In this document: in pieces, positions 1-9,597 of the stretch
Position numbering within the stretch: position 1 is the stretch's first letter
Layout of the letters: the number at the start of each line of letters is the position of its first letter
NCBI GenBank assembly: GCA_020348985.1
Contig: CP070761.1
Span: 1,732,591-1,796,590, forward strand
Length of the DNA: 64,000 nt
DNA from: Candidatus Thorarchaeota archaeon
Lineage (GTDB): Archaea; Asgardarchaeota; Thorarchaeia; Thorarchaeales; Thorarchaeaceae
Direction: 5' to 3'
Made by a program: the position numbers and the translations under genes
Notes under the pieces: model-generated
Told to the model about the DNA's origin: nothing
The model's input: only the letters and a program-made list of their open reading frames with translations
The model's database searches: none

Positions 1-41
1 GTCGACCACTCGCTACATTCCCCCATTGAACATCTCAAGCT

Positions 42-629
42 TCATTCTTGTCTGTGCATTCTTGACCACAGAAACAAGCTCAGCACAAAGAAACCGATTC
101 CGAACGCGAGTAGGACTCGGCCTGCGCCTACCGAGACATAGTACATCGAATCCGTGACGGTGACGAATCTGTCCACATGCATGTTCCACCAGTATTCGTA
201 TTCAAAGCTAACAGTCGTGTCCACTCCTTCCCAGTAGAAAGATACAATGTAGGGACGGCTGGATTCGCCGAAATTCGGTGCTTCTGTAGGCGAATCGTCA
301 ACTCCGCTGATGTTTACTCCTGAGACTTGTGTATGATTCAGGATTACGGTTGACACCTGTGTGACAATGATGGATATTGGATTGCCACTGGAGTTGAAGT
401 AGTGAATGTTCAAACGGTCAGCATCGATACTGACGTTCACTTCGGGATATGTCGAGTTGAGAGTCACACTATCCACACGAGTACCAAGATGATACCAGAT
501 GTCCTCTCCTCTCCAAGTCACGTGTACAAACAAGTTGCTTAACACCATGGCAGCCGTGGCCGATAATATGAGGACTACTCCTGCGAACGCCACTAGTTTA
601 GGCGAGCTCGGGAGTCTTGGCAGTCCCAT
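42..629 (-). CDS. Hypothetical protein with two membrane segments
   Basis: I do not recognise this 195-residue protein. A hydrophobic segment near the N-terminus (about residues 11-35) and a second at the C-terminus (about 168-190) flank a polar, probably beta-rich extracytoplasmic domain with several N-x-S/T sequons. The most likely topology is two membrane anchors with one external domain. A shorter multi-TM gene on the same strand lies just upstream in transcription. Strand bias and two clean TM segments support it as a real gene. The function is unknown. Confidence 0.6.
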   Translation of the reverse strand: MGLPRLPSSPKLVAFAGVVLILSATAAMVLSNLFVHVTWRGEDIWYHLGTRVDSVTLNSTYPEVNVSIDADRLNIHYFNSSGNPISIIVTQVSTVILNHTQVSGVNISGVDDSPTEAPNFGESSRPYIVSFYWEGVDTTVSFEYEYWWNMHVDRFVTVTDSMYYVSVGAGRVLLAFGIGFFVLSLFLWSRMHRQE

Positions 630-741
630 CCGCTCCTACATCCAATCGAATTTGCGTAAGACTTCTTTTGCTAAGAATATCAATCTACTTGTGTAAACCG
701 ATACAAAAGCGGCAGCTTCTTGCGAATGTCTTTTCGAAGAG

Positions 742-1044
742 TCACGACCCTCCAGACTGTCCTAAGAGAACGCCCCAAATGAAGGCACCAATGAAGGTGC
801 AGGCCGCGAGGGCTAATGCAGGTCCAACTATCATAAAGGATGGCAATGACGTGAATGCATAGATCCACCCGAAGACTGCACAAAACACACCAATGGCGAG
901 TATCACAACAGCCACTGCTGTCTGGAATCTTTCATCTGCTGATTTCCACTTGACAAGCCATCTCAGGAAGAGTGCAGTGACTAGGCTGGAGAAAACTGCT
1001 CCGAGTACAACCGCTACGAAGGGGAATGTAAGATCTACCTGCAT
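742..1044 (-). CDS. Small three-TM membrane protein
   Basis: This 100-residue protein is almost wholly hydrophobic, with three predicted transmembrane helices (about residues 7-30, 40-62 and 67-92) and a charged loop (KWKSADERFQ) after the first. No family was recognised. It lies upstream of, and on the same strand as, the two-TM protein at 42-629, with about 110 bases between them, so the two may be co-transcribed. The compact TM pattern is the main reason to accept it as coding. Confidence 0.5.
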   Translation of the reverse strand: MQVDLTFPFVAVVLGAVFSSLVTALFLRWLVKWKSADERFQTAVAVVILAIGVFCAVFGWIYAFTSLPSFMIVGPALALAACTFIGAFIWGVLLGQSGGS

Positions 1045-1262
1045 CTGGAATCACAAGACTCTCATGAAACGTACTCCATGTGTAACTCGGTAGGACAAGA
1101 AGTATGTTGTGTTTGGTTCCACACCTGAAAAGCAAATCAACCACCCACTACTTGGATATCGCTTCTAACAATGCATGATCACAAGGTGGCTATCATTGAC
1201 AGGATTGTGAATCCGAAAACACAAGAACGTTTTTGGACAAAAGACATCATAGATAATCTCAG

Positions 1263-2945
1263 GTGAGACTGATGACAAAACGGGGGGATGAATTAGTTGC
1301 TCTGTTGGTACTCCTATTTGTGGTGGGAAGTCCAGTCATGAGTTGTATCTCGTTTACTTCTGAAACCCTTCAAGATCAACCAATTGTTATCACAAGTAAC
1401 GCCGGCTTTCTCCTTCAAGGCTATCCTGGGAACGGTTCGATTGACAACCCATATTTGATTGAAGGCCTAAGCATCACTGCAAATCAGGAGTGCATCTCGA
1501 TTTCAGACACAGATGCCCATTTCATTATTCGGAATTGCTTTCTCCAGTCAACCAGCGGTCCTGCTCTTTATGCTGTTAGCTTTGATGAGGTATTGAACGG
1601 TATCATCAACAACTGCACATTGATATCAATGACTTCTTGGATGCCGCCCGGAGGGGATGTGGTCTACTCAGGATACGGGGTCAGAGTTTCTGCTTCATCA
1701 AATTGCACTGTCATGGAGAGCAACGTCTACGGGAATGAAGTGGGTGTGAGTCTCATAGACTCAGTGTCCTGTATCGTGAAAGGGAACAGTATTCACGACA
1801 ACAGTGTGGGAATCTTCCTGGACCGCTCGACGGATTGTGTAATCACCAATAATACTCTCCAGAATAACCGAGAGCATTTGCTGGTTTCGCGATCCACCTC
1901 GTGTACGATAACCAATCAGACAATCTTCGGAGGAAACTATGGAATCGCATTGCAGACCTCAGAGAACTGTGCCTTGATTGGCAATCAGATGGAGGGAGCC
2001 GGTGTACTGATGATGTTCGCTGATGATGCCAAAGACTGGAATCATACATTTGATGAAAATAGAGTAAATGGCCTTCCTATCGGGTACCTTAGACGACAGC
2101 AGGACAAGTTGGTGAATGGAACTGCATACGGTCAACTGATTCTGGCCGAATGCACAAATATGACAGTCGTAGAATTCGACGTCTCAAACGCAACTGCCGG
2201 TATTCAAATAGGTTACTCAACCGATTGCCTAGTTGCTAATAGTTCACTTTGCAACAGCTCTTGGGCTGCTATCTTGATTTTTTCGTCTTCTGACATCTCA
2301 GTCAAGGAGTCACTTATGCAAGGAAACTTGCTATGCGTTGACATCGTTTCCTCAACACGAATCCACGTCAGCAGGAACATGTTGGCTTCTAATTTTCATG
2401 CAATCTATTCGGGCGAATCAGATCAGTCCACAATCATTGACAATACGATTAAGGACGGTATGGGCACAGGCATTCATCTGTTTGATTGCGACGAGATGAT
2501 CATTACGGGAAATGACATCAGCGCGAATTATCATGGTATATGGCTTTCCGGGTGTACCCGTAGTACTATCAGTGGCAATTCTGTCTTCAACTGTAGCTCA
2601 TATGGGATAACACTAGGCTACGACAGCTCAATGAACCAAGTGTATGAAAATCTCGTCGGGTGGAATGGGTTCAACGCTTTGGACGAAGGTTCAAGCAACC
2701 TATGGGACAATGGCATAAACCGGGGGAATAACTGGTCAGACTATTTGGGCTTTGGATGGTACTCAATCCCAGGTCAAGCGGGGAGTTCTGATAGATACCC
2801 TTCATCTCTGGCTGACTCTCCAAGTCTGTCTTGGGTACTACCGACAATTGCACTAGCTGTTTTCGGTATCACCATCGTAGTAGTTGTAGCAGTAAGACTA
2901 GTGAGGAGAGATAACATTTCAAAGAGTAATGGAGTGTCAATATGA
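1263..2945 (+). CDS. Secreted parallel beta-helix (NosD-like) protein, C-terminally anchored
   Basis: The protein starts with a signal-like hydrophobic segment (about residues 10-28). The motif GNGSIDNPYLIEG near residue 60 is typical of archaeal right-handed beta-helix surface proteins. A long run of about 22-residue repeats rich in N, G, I and S follows (CxVxxNxxxxNxxGIxL-type turns), as in NosD/CASH carbohydrate-binding or -cleaving repeats. A transmembrane helix at about 526-548 and a basic tail end the 560-residue protein. It is inferred to be displayed on the cell surface. The substrate is unknown. The start is GTG 1263 or ATG 1272. Confidence 0.75.
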   Translation: MRLMTKRGDELVALLVLLFVVGSPVMSCISFTSETLQDQPIVITSNAGFLLQGYPGNGSIDNPYLIEGLSITANQECISISDTDAHFIIRNCFLQSTSGPALYAVSFDEVLNGIINNCTLISMTSWMPPGGDVVYSGYGVRVSASSNCTVMESNVYGNEVGVSLIDSVSCIVKGNSIHDNSVGIFLDRSTDCVITNNTLQNNREHLLVSRSTSCTITNQTIFGGNYGIALQTSENCALIGNQMEGAGVLMMFADDAKDWNHTFDENRVNGLPIGYLRRQQDKLVNGTAYGQLILAECTNMTVVEFDVSNATAGIQIGYSTDCLVANSSLCNSSWAAILIFSSSDISVKESLMQGNLLCVDIVSSTRIHVSRNMLASNFHAIYSGESDQSTIIDNTIKDGMGTGIHLFDCDEMIITGNDISANYHGIWLSGCTRSTISGNSVFNCSSYGITLGYDSSMNQVYENLVGWNGFNALDEGSSNLWDNGINRGNNWSDYLGFGWYSIPGQAGSSDRYPSSLADSPSLSWVLPTIALAVFGITIVVVVAVRLVRRDNISKSNGVSI

Positions 2946-3024
2946 GGGCTCTTAGGTGTATCTTTGGTTTTCCCAGGATTGAATAGAACGCCGCCCACTT
3001 GCTGTGAGCGACGTTCTGAACTGT

Positions 3025-3762
3025 TCAATAGTAAGTGGGCTGTTGCCACCATCTAGCTGCAATTGAGTTGACACTCAAGTAGGCGTAGTACTTCGTACCT
3101 GAATCTCTGTACACCGCTCCTGCACCGGCGCTTATGTAACCCTTCAGGGACACAGCAAGTCTAACAGTCTTGTACCGAGGTATTTTGAAGATTACAGTTT
3201 TCTCGCCTATTGTGAAGATCTCATCGACCTCGTACCGGTCTCCATGCCACGCCTCACGGTAGAAGACGGTTTTCACACTGTACACGGTATCATCATAGAA
3301 GTCAACAAGTGCGAATCTGACCTCTATCGATGCTTTCTGAAACCAGCCCCCTGATTTTATGTAGGCGTCCAGTATGCCATTGAAAGTCATCTCCACGTAT
3401 GTGGGTTCAGCAAGCCAGAAGTAGTAGGCATGTCCAAGAAGTCCCCAGGCATAGCCTGCACAAGAGTCTACCTTGACATAGATGTAGCCTGTATCCTTGT
3501 TAACAGAAGCTAAGGCCGTTGATGGCAATACATAGGTCTTTCTAGAAGAGGCCGCAGATTCCTCGTGAGGGGGCCATGTGTACAGACGCGCTGAGTTTGC
3601 TCTAAAGCCCACGGGATATGGTGAGTAATTATACCACCATTTCTGTCCTCCTCCACCACCACCTGGCGGTTCGGCTGCTTGTACCATGATGGCCATCTGG
3701 AAGAGGACGATTACAGACACTATCATGACTATTGCTCTAAAACGAGACTTCAATCCTATCAT
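3025..3762 (-). CDS. Secreted hypothetical protein
   Basis: The 245-residue product has a basic start and a hydrophobic signal peptide (about residues 9-29, ending near VQAAEPP). A glycine run then leads into a domain rich in aromatic residues and beta-strand-like sequence. No C-terminal anchor is visible, so it is probably exported or released. It is convergent with the beta-helix gene. No family was recognised. The signal peptide, and composition typical of exported domains, support a real gene. Confidence 0.6.
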   Translation of the reverse strand: MIGLKSRFRAIVMIVSVIVLFQMAIMVQAAEPPGGGGGGQKWWYNYSPYPVGFRANSARLYTWPPHEESAASSRKTYVLPSTALASVNKDTGYIYVKVDSCAGYAWGLLGHAYYFWLAEPTYVEMTFNGILDAYIKSGGWFQKASIEVRFALVDFYDDTVYSVKTVFYREAWHGDRYEVDEIFTIGEKTVIFKIPRYKTVRLAVSLKGYISAGAGAVYRDSGTKYYAYLSVNSIAARWWQQPTYY

Positions 3763-3881
3763 CCCCCTGATTGGTCAGTTCTCAATAGAGAACCGTATCC
3801 ATTACCTATCGCTGGGAGATAATCCTTGTGGAGGAGAATCTACAATCGACCGCCCGCCACCACATTTCTTCTGTTCAGTGA

Positions 3882-4307
3882 TCAATCATCCAATCTTTCC
3901 ACTCGAAATATGACTGGTCTTACACCGTCACCACACGCTACGTAAGTCATGTCGCGTTCAGGCCAGTCCATATCATCAATCAAATCGAACTTCGTTAACC
4001 GAACCGTAATATCTCTCCAAGCCCAACCACAGAAACCGTCAGGCATTTTGAAACTATTCTCAGCTATGAACTCCTGTCCTTCCTCAAGGAATCGACAGGT
4101 GGGTATTGAATCGCCTGATGATGCCTGCTTCATCTCATGTCCAAAGACTTCACTCGGGCTGAACTTTCTTTCTACAGTTATTCTGATTCTTGGTAGATTC
4201 ACAGTCTTAACCTCACAGCTGCAGCATGACTGGAGACCTCTAATCTGGATTATCATCAGAGCAGTCCAGAGGGAAATACGCGAAACAGTCAAAGACATCC
4301 TTTCCAT
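3882..4307 (-). CDS. TIGR04076 family protein
   Basis: The C-terminal 95 residues match what I know of the TIGR04076 family: FSPSEVFG, a cysteine in IPTCRF, EGQEFI, MPDGFCGWAWRDI, CGDGVRPVIF. The family is small, with conserved cysteines and tryptophans, and has no established function. A paralogue with the same motif order lies at 52162-52473. About 40 extra N-terminal residues, partly hydrophobic, are not in the paralogue, so the true start may be an internal Met. The family call is firmer than the N-terminus. Confidence 0.65.
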   Translation of the reverse strand: MERMSLTVSRISLWTALMIIQIRGLQSCCSCEVKTVNLPRIRITVERKFSPSEVFGHEMKQASSGDSIPTCRFLEEGQEFIAENSFKMPDGFCGWAWRDITVRLTKFDLIDDMDWPERDMTYVACGDGVRPVIFRVERLDD

Positions 4308-4333
4308 TTGACATTCTGTTGGGAGAATAATCG

Positions 4334-5035
4334 ATGCCCAAGTGCGCAGAATGCCAAACTATCGGACAGTCAAAGCCTGACATGGAACTTTACTCCTGTG
4401 TCCTATGCAAGCAGCCAAGGTGCGAAACCCATGCAGTGTGGGCCTTGGCATATCAATTGGACGAAATCGCCGAAAGAGACGAATCTCAGTCTCCTTCACT
4501 CTCAGCCAGCCACGTGAGTGGGTGGTATCCTTTCTGTGGCCGACCTTCACACGTACCATATGGCGTCTCTATACGCCATGGAAAGGAGAAGATGTGGGGG
4601 AGGCTAGTTGAAGATGTGTCCAATGACGAGAAGGATGAAGATCTCGAGTTCGTCGTCATGTGGCAGACTGGAGTCATCGAGGAGGGATTTGAGCACCGTT
4701 GGGAGCCAAAGCACTTTCAGCCTTCTTGTGACCTGTCAGATGCTGTACAAGTCATCAATGTCCTGTTTGACCAAGATATTGATGATGATGTCTTCCTGCG
4801 AAAAACACAAAGCTCAGTGCTAGACCCACTGGCTGTCAGAAAGATCACGTTCTTTGGATCTTCTTTCGACGAATTCAGAGAGAGTGTAGGAGAAAGCCCT
4901 GACCTTGAAAAGATTGTCAAGTTCATTTGCTCAAGATGTGGAGTTGTGATTTGCTTGAATCGTCAGTCACCATTCTTCGATGATAAGCTCTTCAGAAAAC
5001 TGGTCGAGAAACCGGAGTCGGTTATCTCACTCTGA
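4334..5035 (+). CDS. Hypothetical cysteine-rich (zinc-binding) protein
   Basis: This 233-residue protein is unrecognised. An N-terminal CAEC, then CVLC and C-x3-H (residues about 4-36), resemble a small B-box or double zinc knuckle. Near the C-terminus ICSRCGVVIC forms another possible knuckle. The middle is acidic and lacks TM segments, so it is probably a cytoplasmic zinc protein. It is divergent from the TIGR04076 gene and followed by the UbiA gene about 100 bases later. Confidence 0.55.
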   Translation: MPKCAECQTIGQSKPDMELYSCVLCKQPRCETHAVWALAYQLDEIAERDESQSPSLSASHVSGWYPFCGRPSHVPYGVSIRHGKEKMWGRLVEDVSNDEKDEDLEFVVMWQTGVIEEGFEHRWEPKHFQPSCDLSDAVQVINVLFDQDIDDDVFLRKTQSSVLDPLAVRKITFFGSSFDEFRESVGESPDLEKIVKFICSRCGVVICLNRQSPFFDDKLFRKLVEKPESVISL

Positions 5036-5119
5036 AGATTGAAACAGATACAAGCGGTCAGAATTGAACAAGATTTGTGCCGCAAGACCCATAACGTTTC
5101 GTTCTGAATCAGTGCAACG

Positions 5120-5125
5120 AGGAGG
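5120..5125 (+). promoter_or_regulatory. Shine-Dalgarno AGGAGG fixing the UbiA start
   Basis: AGGAGG lies 7 bases before ATG 5133. It favours that start over the longer reading frame from 5064, whose extra 23 residues are not hydrophobic and do not look like UbiA sequence. Confidence 0.7.
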
Positions 5126-5132
5126 ATTTCAC

Positions 5133-5948
5133 ATGAATCCCTACGTCAAACTACTTAGGATAAGGGGATGGTACGCCTTCCTTTGTACAGCTATCCTTGG
5201 TTTCGTCATCTCTGGAGGAGTGACAGGTCCGCTGGTAGACATCCTCATCTTCTTCCTGATGGTTTCGGTCTTCTTGGGATTCAGCTTCTCCATTAATGAC
5301 AGCTTTGACGTAGCTGAGGATCTGCAGAAGAAGTCAAGATCCAATCCTGTAGCTACCGGTGAGGTAAGTCAAGACCAGGCTGTAACATTCTCGTACTCCC
5401 TCGCCCTGGCCGGGACAATTCTCTCTGCCTGGTTCGGTCCAGTCATTTTCTTCTACTACGTGGGTCTTACTCTCCTGTCATTCTTCTACTCTGCTCCTCC
5501 CCTACGATTCAAGTCAAGGTTTCCATTCGATCTCTTGTCCCACGGGCTGTTCTTTGGATCCCTGATATTGCTACTCCCTGCACTAATCTTTGGCTCACTG
5601 AATACTGGGGTTCTACTAATAGCCATCTCCATATTCTTCCTGTCAGTGACAATCGAGTTGTGGAATCATATAGAAGATTACGAAAGCGACGTGATGGCCC
5701 GGCTGAAGACAACAGTATGTGTATTGGGTCTTGAGAAATCAGAGAGAATTGCAAAAGCACTTGCCGTCTTCTTCCCGCTTACACTCGTACCACTCTACCA
5801 TAGTGGCGTCTACTTTCTACCCTTCGTTATTTCCACATCAGTCTACGTCATGATCTTCATTCGAAAGGCACGACCCGCAGTGCTTTACTCATATGCCAAC
5901 TTGCTATACGGTGTTCTCTTGGTGTTGGCATTACTATCTTCATGCTGA
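5133..5948 (+). CDS. UbiA-family prenyltransferase
   Basis: This integral membrane protein has about eight to nine TM helices over 271 residues. It carries both Asp-rich prenyl-diphosphate/Mg2+ motifs of the UbiA superfamily: NDSFDVAED near residue 55 and NHIEDYESD near residue 192. Family members transfer prenyl chains to aromatic acceptors (quinones), glycerol-phosphate lipids (DGGGP synthase) or heme. The acceptor cannot be told from sequence here. In an archaeon the likely roles are archaeal lipid or quinone synthesis. The start follows a strong Shine-Dalgarno site. Confidence 0.85.
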   Translation: MNPYVKLLRIRGWYAFLCTAILGFVISGGVTGPLVDILIFFLMVSVFLGFSFSINDSFDVAEDLQKKSRSNPVATGEVSQDQAVTFSYSLALAGTILSAWFGPVIFFYYVGLTLLSFFYSAPPLRFKSRFPFDLLSHGLFFGSLILLLPALIFGSLNTGVLLIAISIFFLSVTIELWNHIEDYESDVMARLKTTVCVLGLEKSERIAKALAVFFPLTLVPLYHSGVYFLPFVISTSVYVMIFIRKARPAVLYSYANLLYGVLLVLALLSSC

Positions 5949-5978
5949 TGATTTCTACAACCTCACATTTTGTAAGGC

Positions 5979-6275
5979 GTGCTGTTCAAAAGGTCCTTCT
6001 TCAATGACTTTGTGGAAATGATACTCGAGCTCTCTCTTTTGACAGCAATCTATGCGATCTGGATTCTCACTCTAGTGAACGCAATGGTTTCTAGCGAAGA
6101 AGTATCTCTGACAATAGCAACTCTTCCATTCATTGTGACATTTCCCTTTTCCCTGCTTCTTTCAGTCTCAGCTGAAGTATGGATTCCAGGCATGCTCATC
6201 TTTGATATCGGACTGACCATGGTTATCGGAATACTGCTATTCGTGAGGTGGGTTATGGCCATAGTCGGAGAATGA
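5979..6275 (+). CDS. Small membrane protein
   Basis: The 98-residue product starts at GTG and has three hydrophobic segments (about residues 10-33, 42-62 and 68-92). No family is recognised. It begins 30 bases after the UbiA gene on the same strand, so co-transcription is likely and a membrane-accessory role possible. It is convergent with the S27ae end of the ribosomal/transcription cluster. The start codon is not secure. Confidence 0.45.
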   Translation: MLFKRSFFNDFVEMILELSLLTAIYAIWILTLVNAMVSSEEVSLTIATLPFIVTFPFSLLLSVSAEVWIPGMLIFDIGLTMVIGILLFVRWVMAIVGE

Positions 6276-6328
6276 GCTGAAAGTCAAATGGAATTGCTGT
6301 TTGGGAATCCGAATCGGTTTGGAAGAAC

Positions 6329-6487
6329 CTACTTTTCCTTTCTCTTGAATTCGGTATATCCGCATCTGCCGCATGCAAATCTATCAAAATGCTCCGCCAT
6401 GAAAGTTCCTTTCTCACAACGTGGGCAAGTTCTCTTAGCAATGGTTACTTTGCCGCTCTTGTCAACTTTGTATGCCTTGTGTGCCAT
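6329..6487 (-). CDS. rps27ae: 30S ribosomal protein S27ae
   Basis: This 52-residue zinc-ribbon protein of the small subunit has CPRC and CGRC knuckles separated by the [12 protein letters not shown] segment typical of S27ae. ATG 6487 follows the TAG of S24e after a single base, which argues for this start over the 69-residue frame that reads back into S24e. It is the last gene of the minus-strand cluster that begins with S6e/aIF2-gamma. No ubiquitin domain is fused, unlike eukaryotic S27a. Confidence 0.93.
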   Translation of the reverse strand: MAHKAYKVDKSGKVTIAKRTCPRCEKGTFMAEHFDRFACGRCGYTEFKRKEK

Positions 6488-6488
6488 T

Positions 6489-6794
6489 CTAGGACTCTTC
6501 CTTCTTAGTTGATGCATGCCGCTTGAGAACATATCCAAGTTCTACTCTCTTCATTTGCTCAGCATCGGAGTAGATGCGGGCAGTTCCTTCAGTGATGCCT
6601 ATTCCGAACTTGGTGTTCAGCGACCGAATGACAACGGCTGAAGAATCAGCATCGAACTGTGCCACAATCTTAGCCAATACGTCGGCTCTACTGGGCGTAG
6701 TGCTTCCAATATGCTCTACTCTGAATTCGATCTCTCTGCGCGAGAGAGGTTTGTTCTCTTTCTCCTGAAGAATCTCAATCTTCATTGGCATCAC
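6489..6794 (-). CDS. rps24e: 30S ribosomal protein S24e
   Basis: The protein has about 100 residues with the S24e pattern: an N-terminal [19 protein letters not shown] strand, then [19 protein letters not shown], then [19 protein letters not shown], and a basic tail. It is a component of the 30S subunit. The ORF opens at 6794, but the initiator may be the Met of MKIEIL at 6785. It is followed directly by S27ae, as in many archaea, and preceded by spt4 after about 100 bases. Confidence 0.93.
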   Translation of the reverse strand: MMPMKIEILQEKENKPLSRREIEFRVEHIGSTTPSRADVLAKIVAQFDADSSAVVIRSLNTKFGIGITEGTARIYSDAEQMKRVELGYVLKRHASTKKEES

Positions 6795-6891
6795 TCTTGA
6801 TGGTCAGACTACCCTCAAGTGGGACGGTCAGGGCATCCACCTGGGGTTGTCTAATAAAGCTTTCACCTTGGACGTAGCGTCTATAGCTGGT

Positions 6892-7113
6892 CTAACGCAC
6901 CTTCAACGCATACTTCCCTGGTTTGTCGATGTTCAACCTTTCTGCAATGTAGGAGGACTTCCGCGGGTCTTCATGAGCGTCTCGACCAGGAAGTATGACA
7001 ACTACTCCCGTGTAGGATGTTGATAGATTCGTACTCTTGCAATTGGGACACTGATTCTCCGCGGTCAGATAGTGACACACTCTGCATGCTTTTGGTCGAG
7101 CCACACTAATCAC
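6892..7113 (-). CDS. spt4: Transcription elongation factor Spt4 (RpoE'')
   Basis: This 73-residue zinc protein is the archaeal Spt4 partner of Spt5. The CRVC-x7-QCPNC four-cysteine site is at residues about 10-25. A short beta domain with YTGVVVILPGR, KSSYIAERL and GKYALKV follows. Spt4/5 binds the RNA polymerase clamp and promotes processivity. Its start is 6 bases after rpoE', the usual archaeal order, which indicates translational coupling. Confidence 0.94.
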   Translation of the reverse strand: MISVARPKACRVCHYLTAENQCPNCKSTNLSTSYTGVVVILPGRDAHEDPRKSSYIAERLNIDKPGKYALKVR

Positions 7114-7119
7114 CGTTCA

Positions 7120-7716
7120 CTACTTCTTTTTCTTCTTGCCTTCACCACGGGCGGATCTGACATCGTCCTCGACCCATGAGATATCCGGGCCCACTTTACC
7201 AAGGAACGGCTGTCTCATTGTCAGTCCCAGTTTCCCTGATCTGTTGCCCGATTCGAAACTGATTGATGTTATTCGGGCTCGAACATGGTCACCCTCAGAG
7301 AGTGTTCTACCTGTCTCCTTGCCCATTAGTGCGCTACCCTTGGAATCCTGAGTTATGAAGTCATCACAAATCTGACTCACGTGGCAAAGACCATCAAGCG
7401 GTCCCATTCTAATGAACGCACCGAAGTCCATCAGCTCAACAACGTTCCCCTCAATAAGCTCTCCTCGCACTGGCTTGAAGACTAGGACCCGGTACGTGAC
7501 TTGATGATATGTGGCACCATCTCCAGGCATAAGCCGACCTTTCTTGATTTCATCAATCCCAATGACTGCAATCATGAGACCTACGTCTCTATCAAGGACA
7601 TTCTCACTTCCCTTTCGCAGATGTGTTACAGCAGCCTCTTCCATGGGCTTGTCAAACTCGTTTGGGGGGATACGAACTATATCACTAACAGTCACAATGG
7701 AGTATATTGTATTCAC
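7120..7716 (-). CDS. rpoE1: DNA-directed RNA polymerase subunit E' (Rpo7/Rpb7)
   Basis: The 198-residue protein has the N-terminal tip domain (YSIVTVSDIVRIPPNEF) and a C-terminal S1/OB RNA-binding domain (GNVVELMDFGAFIRMGPLDG, then CHVSQI). With Rpo4 it forms the polymerase stalk that contacts nascent RNA and aids open-complex formation. It ends in a lysine-rich tail. It sits between the PIN gene and spt4 in the conserved cluster. The 130-base gap upstream may hold a promoter. Confidence 0.95.
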   Translation of the reverse strand: MNTIYSIVTVSDIVRIPPNEFDKPMEEAAVTHLRKGSENVLDRDVGLMIAVIGIDEIKKGRLMPGDGATYHQVTYRVLVFKPVRGELIEGNVVELMDFGAFIRMGPLDGLCHVSQICDDFITQDSKGSALMGKETGRTLSEGDHVRARITSISFESGNRSGKLGLTMRQPFLGKVGPDISWVEDDVRSARGEGKKKKK

Positions 7717-7848
7717 CAGCCTTCAGTACCACTTGCCTGCTATGACAAGGCTTCATAGAAGAACAGGCCAACAGACAGCCTCGACGGCCTGAACCCGACG
7801 GTCAGCGCTGCCACGCTTTGGCAACCATAAAAAGATTGCTACATGGGT

Positions 7849-8292
7849 TCAAATGACTGCTCCTTCCAGAGACAATTTCTTCTTCGCACGAAGGATAAGT
7901 ACAGGCAAACCAAGTGAACGAGCTTTCTGTTTCAGATCTCTGTCATTTGTTGCGAGAACTCCTCCAACCGATTCAGTATACTCCAGCAGCCTCTCGTCAA
8001 CGGATTTCTTCTCTTCAAAATGAGTCGTATCAATCAGCTTGCATCTCTTTGCCAAATCCTTGGCAACTCTGAATTTCCTTCCTTCAATGGCTCCCTTGGC
8101 CTTACTGGCCTTGACATCAAGCTCTGCAAGGACGGAGTCCAATACGACAAACTCAATCCGACGCTCCAGCAGACGTTCTGATTCTTGGAAAATGTCAACA
8201 CCGAATTCAGAAGGAACAGTGAGGAAATTCGTATCAAGGACAACTTGAATCAAACTACTCACAGAGCCAACTAATCTCTCAGACTTCTGCAT
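7849..8292 (-). CDS. PIN-domain nuclease, FCF1/Nob1-like archaeal type
   Basis: The 147-residue single PIN domain has [19 protein letters not shown] with the first catalytic Asp, an acidic middle ([10 protein letters not shown]), and [16 protein letters not shown] with the C-terminal acidic residues. This subtype accompanies aIF2-gamma in many archaeal genomes and is thought to act in rRNA or RNA processing rather than as a toxin, since no antitoxin lies next to it. Its start overlaps the end of aIF2-gamma by 14 bases, so the two are translationally coupled. Confidence 0.88.
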   Translation of the reverse strand: MQKSERLVGSVSSLIQVVLDTNFLTVPSEFGVDIFQESERLLERRIEFVVLDSVLAELDVKASKAKGAIEGRKFRVAKDLAKRCKLIDTTHFEEKKSVDERLLEYTESVGGVLATNDRDLKQKARSLGLPVLILRAKKKLSLEGAVI

Positions 8293-9520
8293 AGCCTATG
8301 AGTCGCCACTTGTTCTCGACCCTTCGACCAATAGCAATACGTTGTCCTTTCTCGGCACAGACAGGCCTCTTCAGAGTCATCTCTATCTCCTCTCCATGGA
8401 GCTTGGTGATTACCCCAACTGTCGGTGCTGTTCCTACGACCAACATCAGAGGCTCGTTGAGTCGGAGGTTGTCAACCTCTTTCTTGGACTCCATGCCTAC
8501 GACCCTCTGCATCAGTTCTGGCTTAATCATCATCTTGTCAATAACATTAGGCATCTTTCCGAGTTTGCCAACAACATTTCCCACAAGTCGATCCGCGCGC
8601 GTATAGGAAGGATCCAGGGCTGTACCGACTCCAATCAGTCCCCCTGGGTATGCCTCCTTCAGACTATTCCCACTACCGGAAAGAAGGCTCACAATCCTAG
8701 CACGGATGGGTTTGAAACCCTTGTCGGCTCTATGACCGGGAGCTACTTCGATTTCGTCTCCCAAGCTGAGTCGACCCTGTATTATAGAGCCTCCAACCAC
8801 GCCACCCTGCATGTCCGGTGGAAGTGTGCCGGGACGGTTAATATCAAAGGATCTAGCCACATACATCTTTGGCGGAGCTTCGTCATCTCTATCCGGAGTT
8901 GGGATTATCCCTTCGATTGCTTGGATCAGCAGATCCACGTTTGCACCGAAGATAGCAGATAGAGGAATGATTGGAGCATCCTCTGCAACGGTTCCCTTCA
9001 CGAACTCCTTGATTTGGCTGTAGTGTTTTTTTGCTTGCTCCGGTGTTACAAGCTCTATCTTATTCTGAACAATGACTATGTTACTGACCCCAATGATCTG
9101 CAAAGCGTGAAGGTGCTCAGAAGTTTGCGGCATTGGACACGGCTCGTCCGCTGCAATGACAAGGATTGCCCCATCCATCAGACTTGCACCGCTCAAGCAA
9201 GTGGCCATCAGAGATTCGTGACCTGGACTATCAACAAATGAGATTTCGCGCAAGACCTCAAGCTCACCATCGCATTTAGGGCATTTACCCTCTGCACATA
9301 GATGGGAGGTTGTATAGCACTGAGGTTCAGGGCATTTCTTGCACTTGAGCAAAGTTGTCGCCGCATAACCAAGCCTAATCGAAATACCACGTCTAACTTC
9401 ATCGGAGTGTCGGTCCGTCCAATCTCCTGTTAGATACTCAACCAAAGTTGTCTTGCCGTGGTCAACATGTCCCAAGGTCCCTATGCTGACTTCTGACTGA
9501 CCTTCGTACTTTCTGGTCAC
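8279..9520 (-). CDS. eif2g: Translation initiation factor aIF2 subunit gamma
   Basis: The 413-residue GTPase binds initiator Met-tRNA. G1 [10 protein letters not shown] lies at residues 17-26. A zinc knuckle ([10 protein letters not shown] and CAEGKCPKC) follows, then G3 DSPGH and G4 NKIE, and the EF-Tu-like domains 2 and 3 to the end. The length is normal for the family. It heads the PIN-rpoE'-spt4 run and follows S6e, a standard archaeal arrangement. The catalytic motifs look intact. Confidence 0.97.
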   Translation of the reverse strand: MTRKYEGQSEVSIGTLGHVDHGKTTLVEYLTGDWTDRHSDEVRRGISIRLGYAATTLLKCKKCPEPQCYTTSHLCAEGKCPKCDGELEVLREISFVDSPGHESLMATCLSGASLMDGAILVIAADEPCPMPQTSEHLHALQIIGVSNIVIVQNKIELVTPEQAKKHYSQIKEFVKGTVAEDAPIIPLSAIFGANVDLLIQAIEGIIPTPDRDDEAPPKMYVARSFDINRPGTLPPDMQGGVVGGSIIQGRLSLGDEIEVAPGHRADKGFKPIRARIVSLLSGSGNSLKEAYPGGLIGVGTALDPSYTRADRLVGNVVGKLGKMPNVIDKMMIKPELMQRVVGMESKKEVDNLRLNEPLMLVVGTAPTVGVITKLHGEEIEMTLKRPVCAEKGQRIAIGRRVENKWRLIGYAEV

Positions 9521-9597
9521 CTAGTCCTCACTTCCAGAGCGATAGAAATCTGGAACTCCATAAGAAGTCTATGGTCTATTCGCCAAAGAGATGCATT

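Noticed and set aside
8342..8962. 206-codon frame antisense to aIF2-gamma
   Set aside because: It lies wholly opposite a highly conserved gene, and its composition mirrors that gene's codon pattern.
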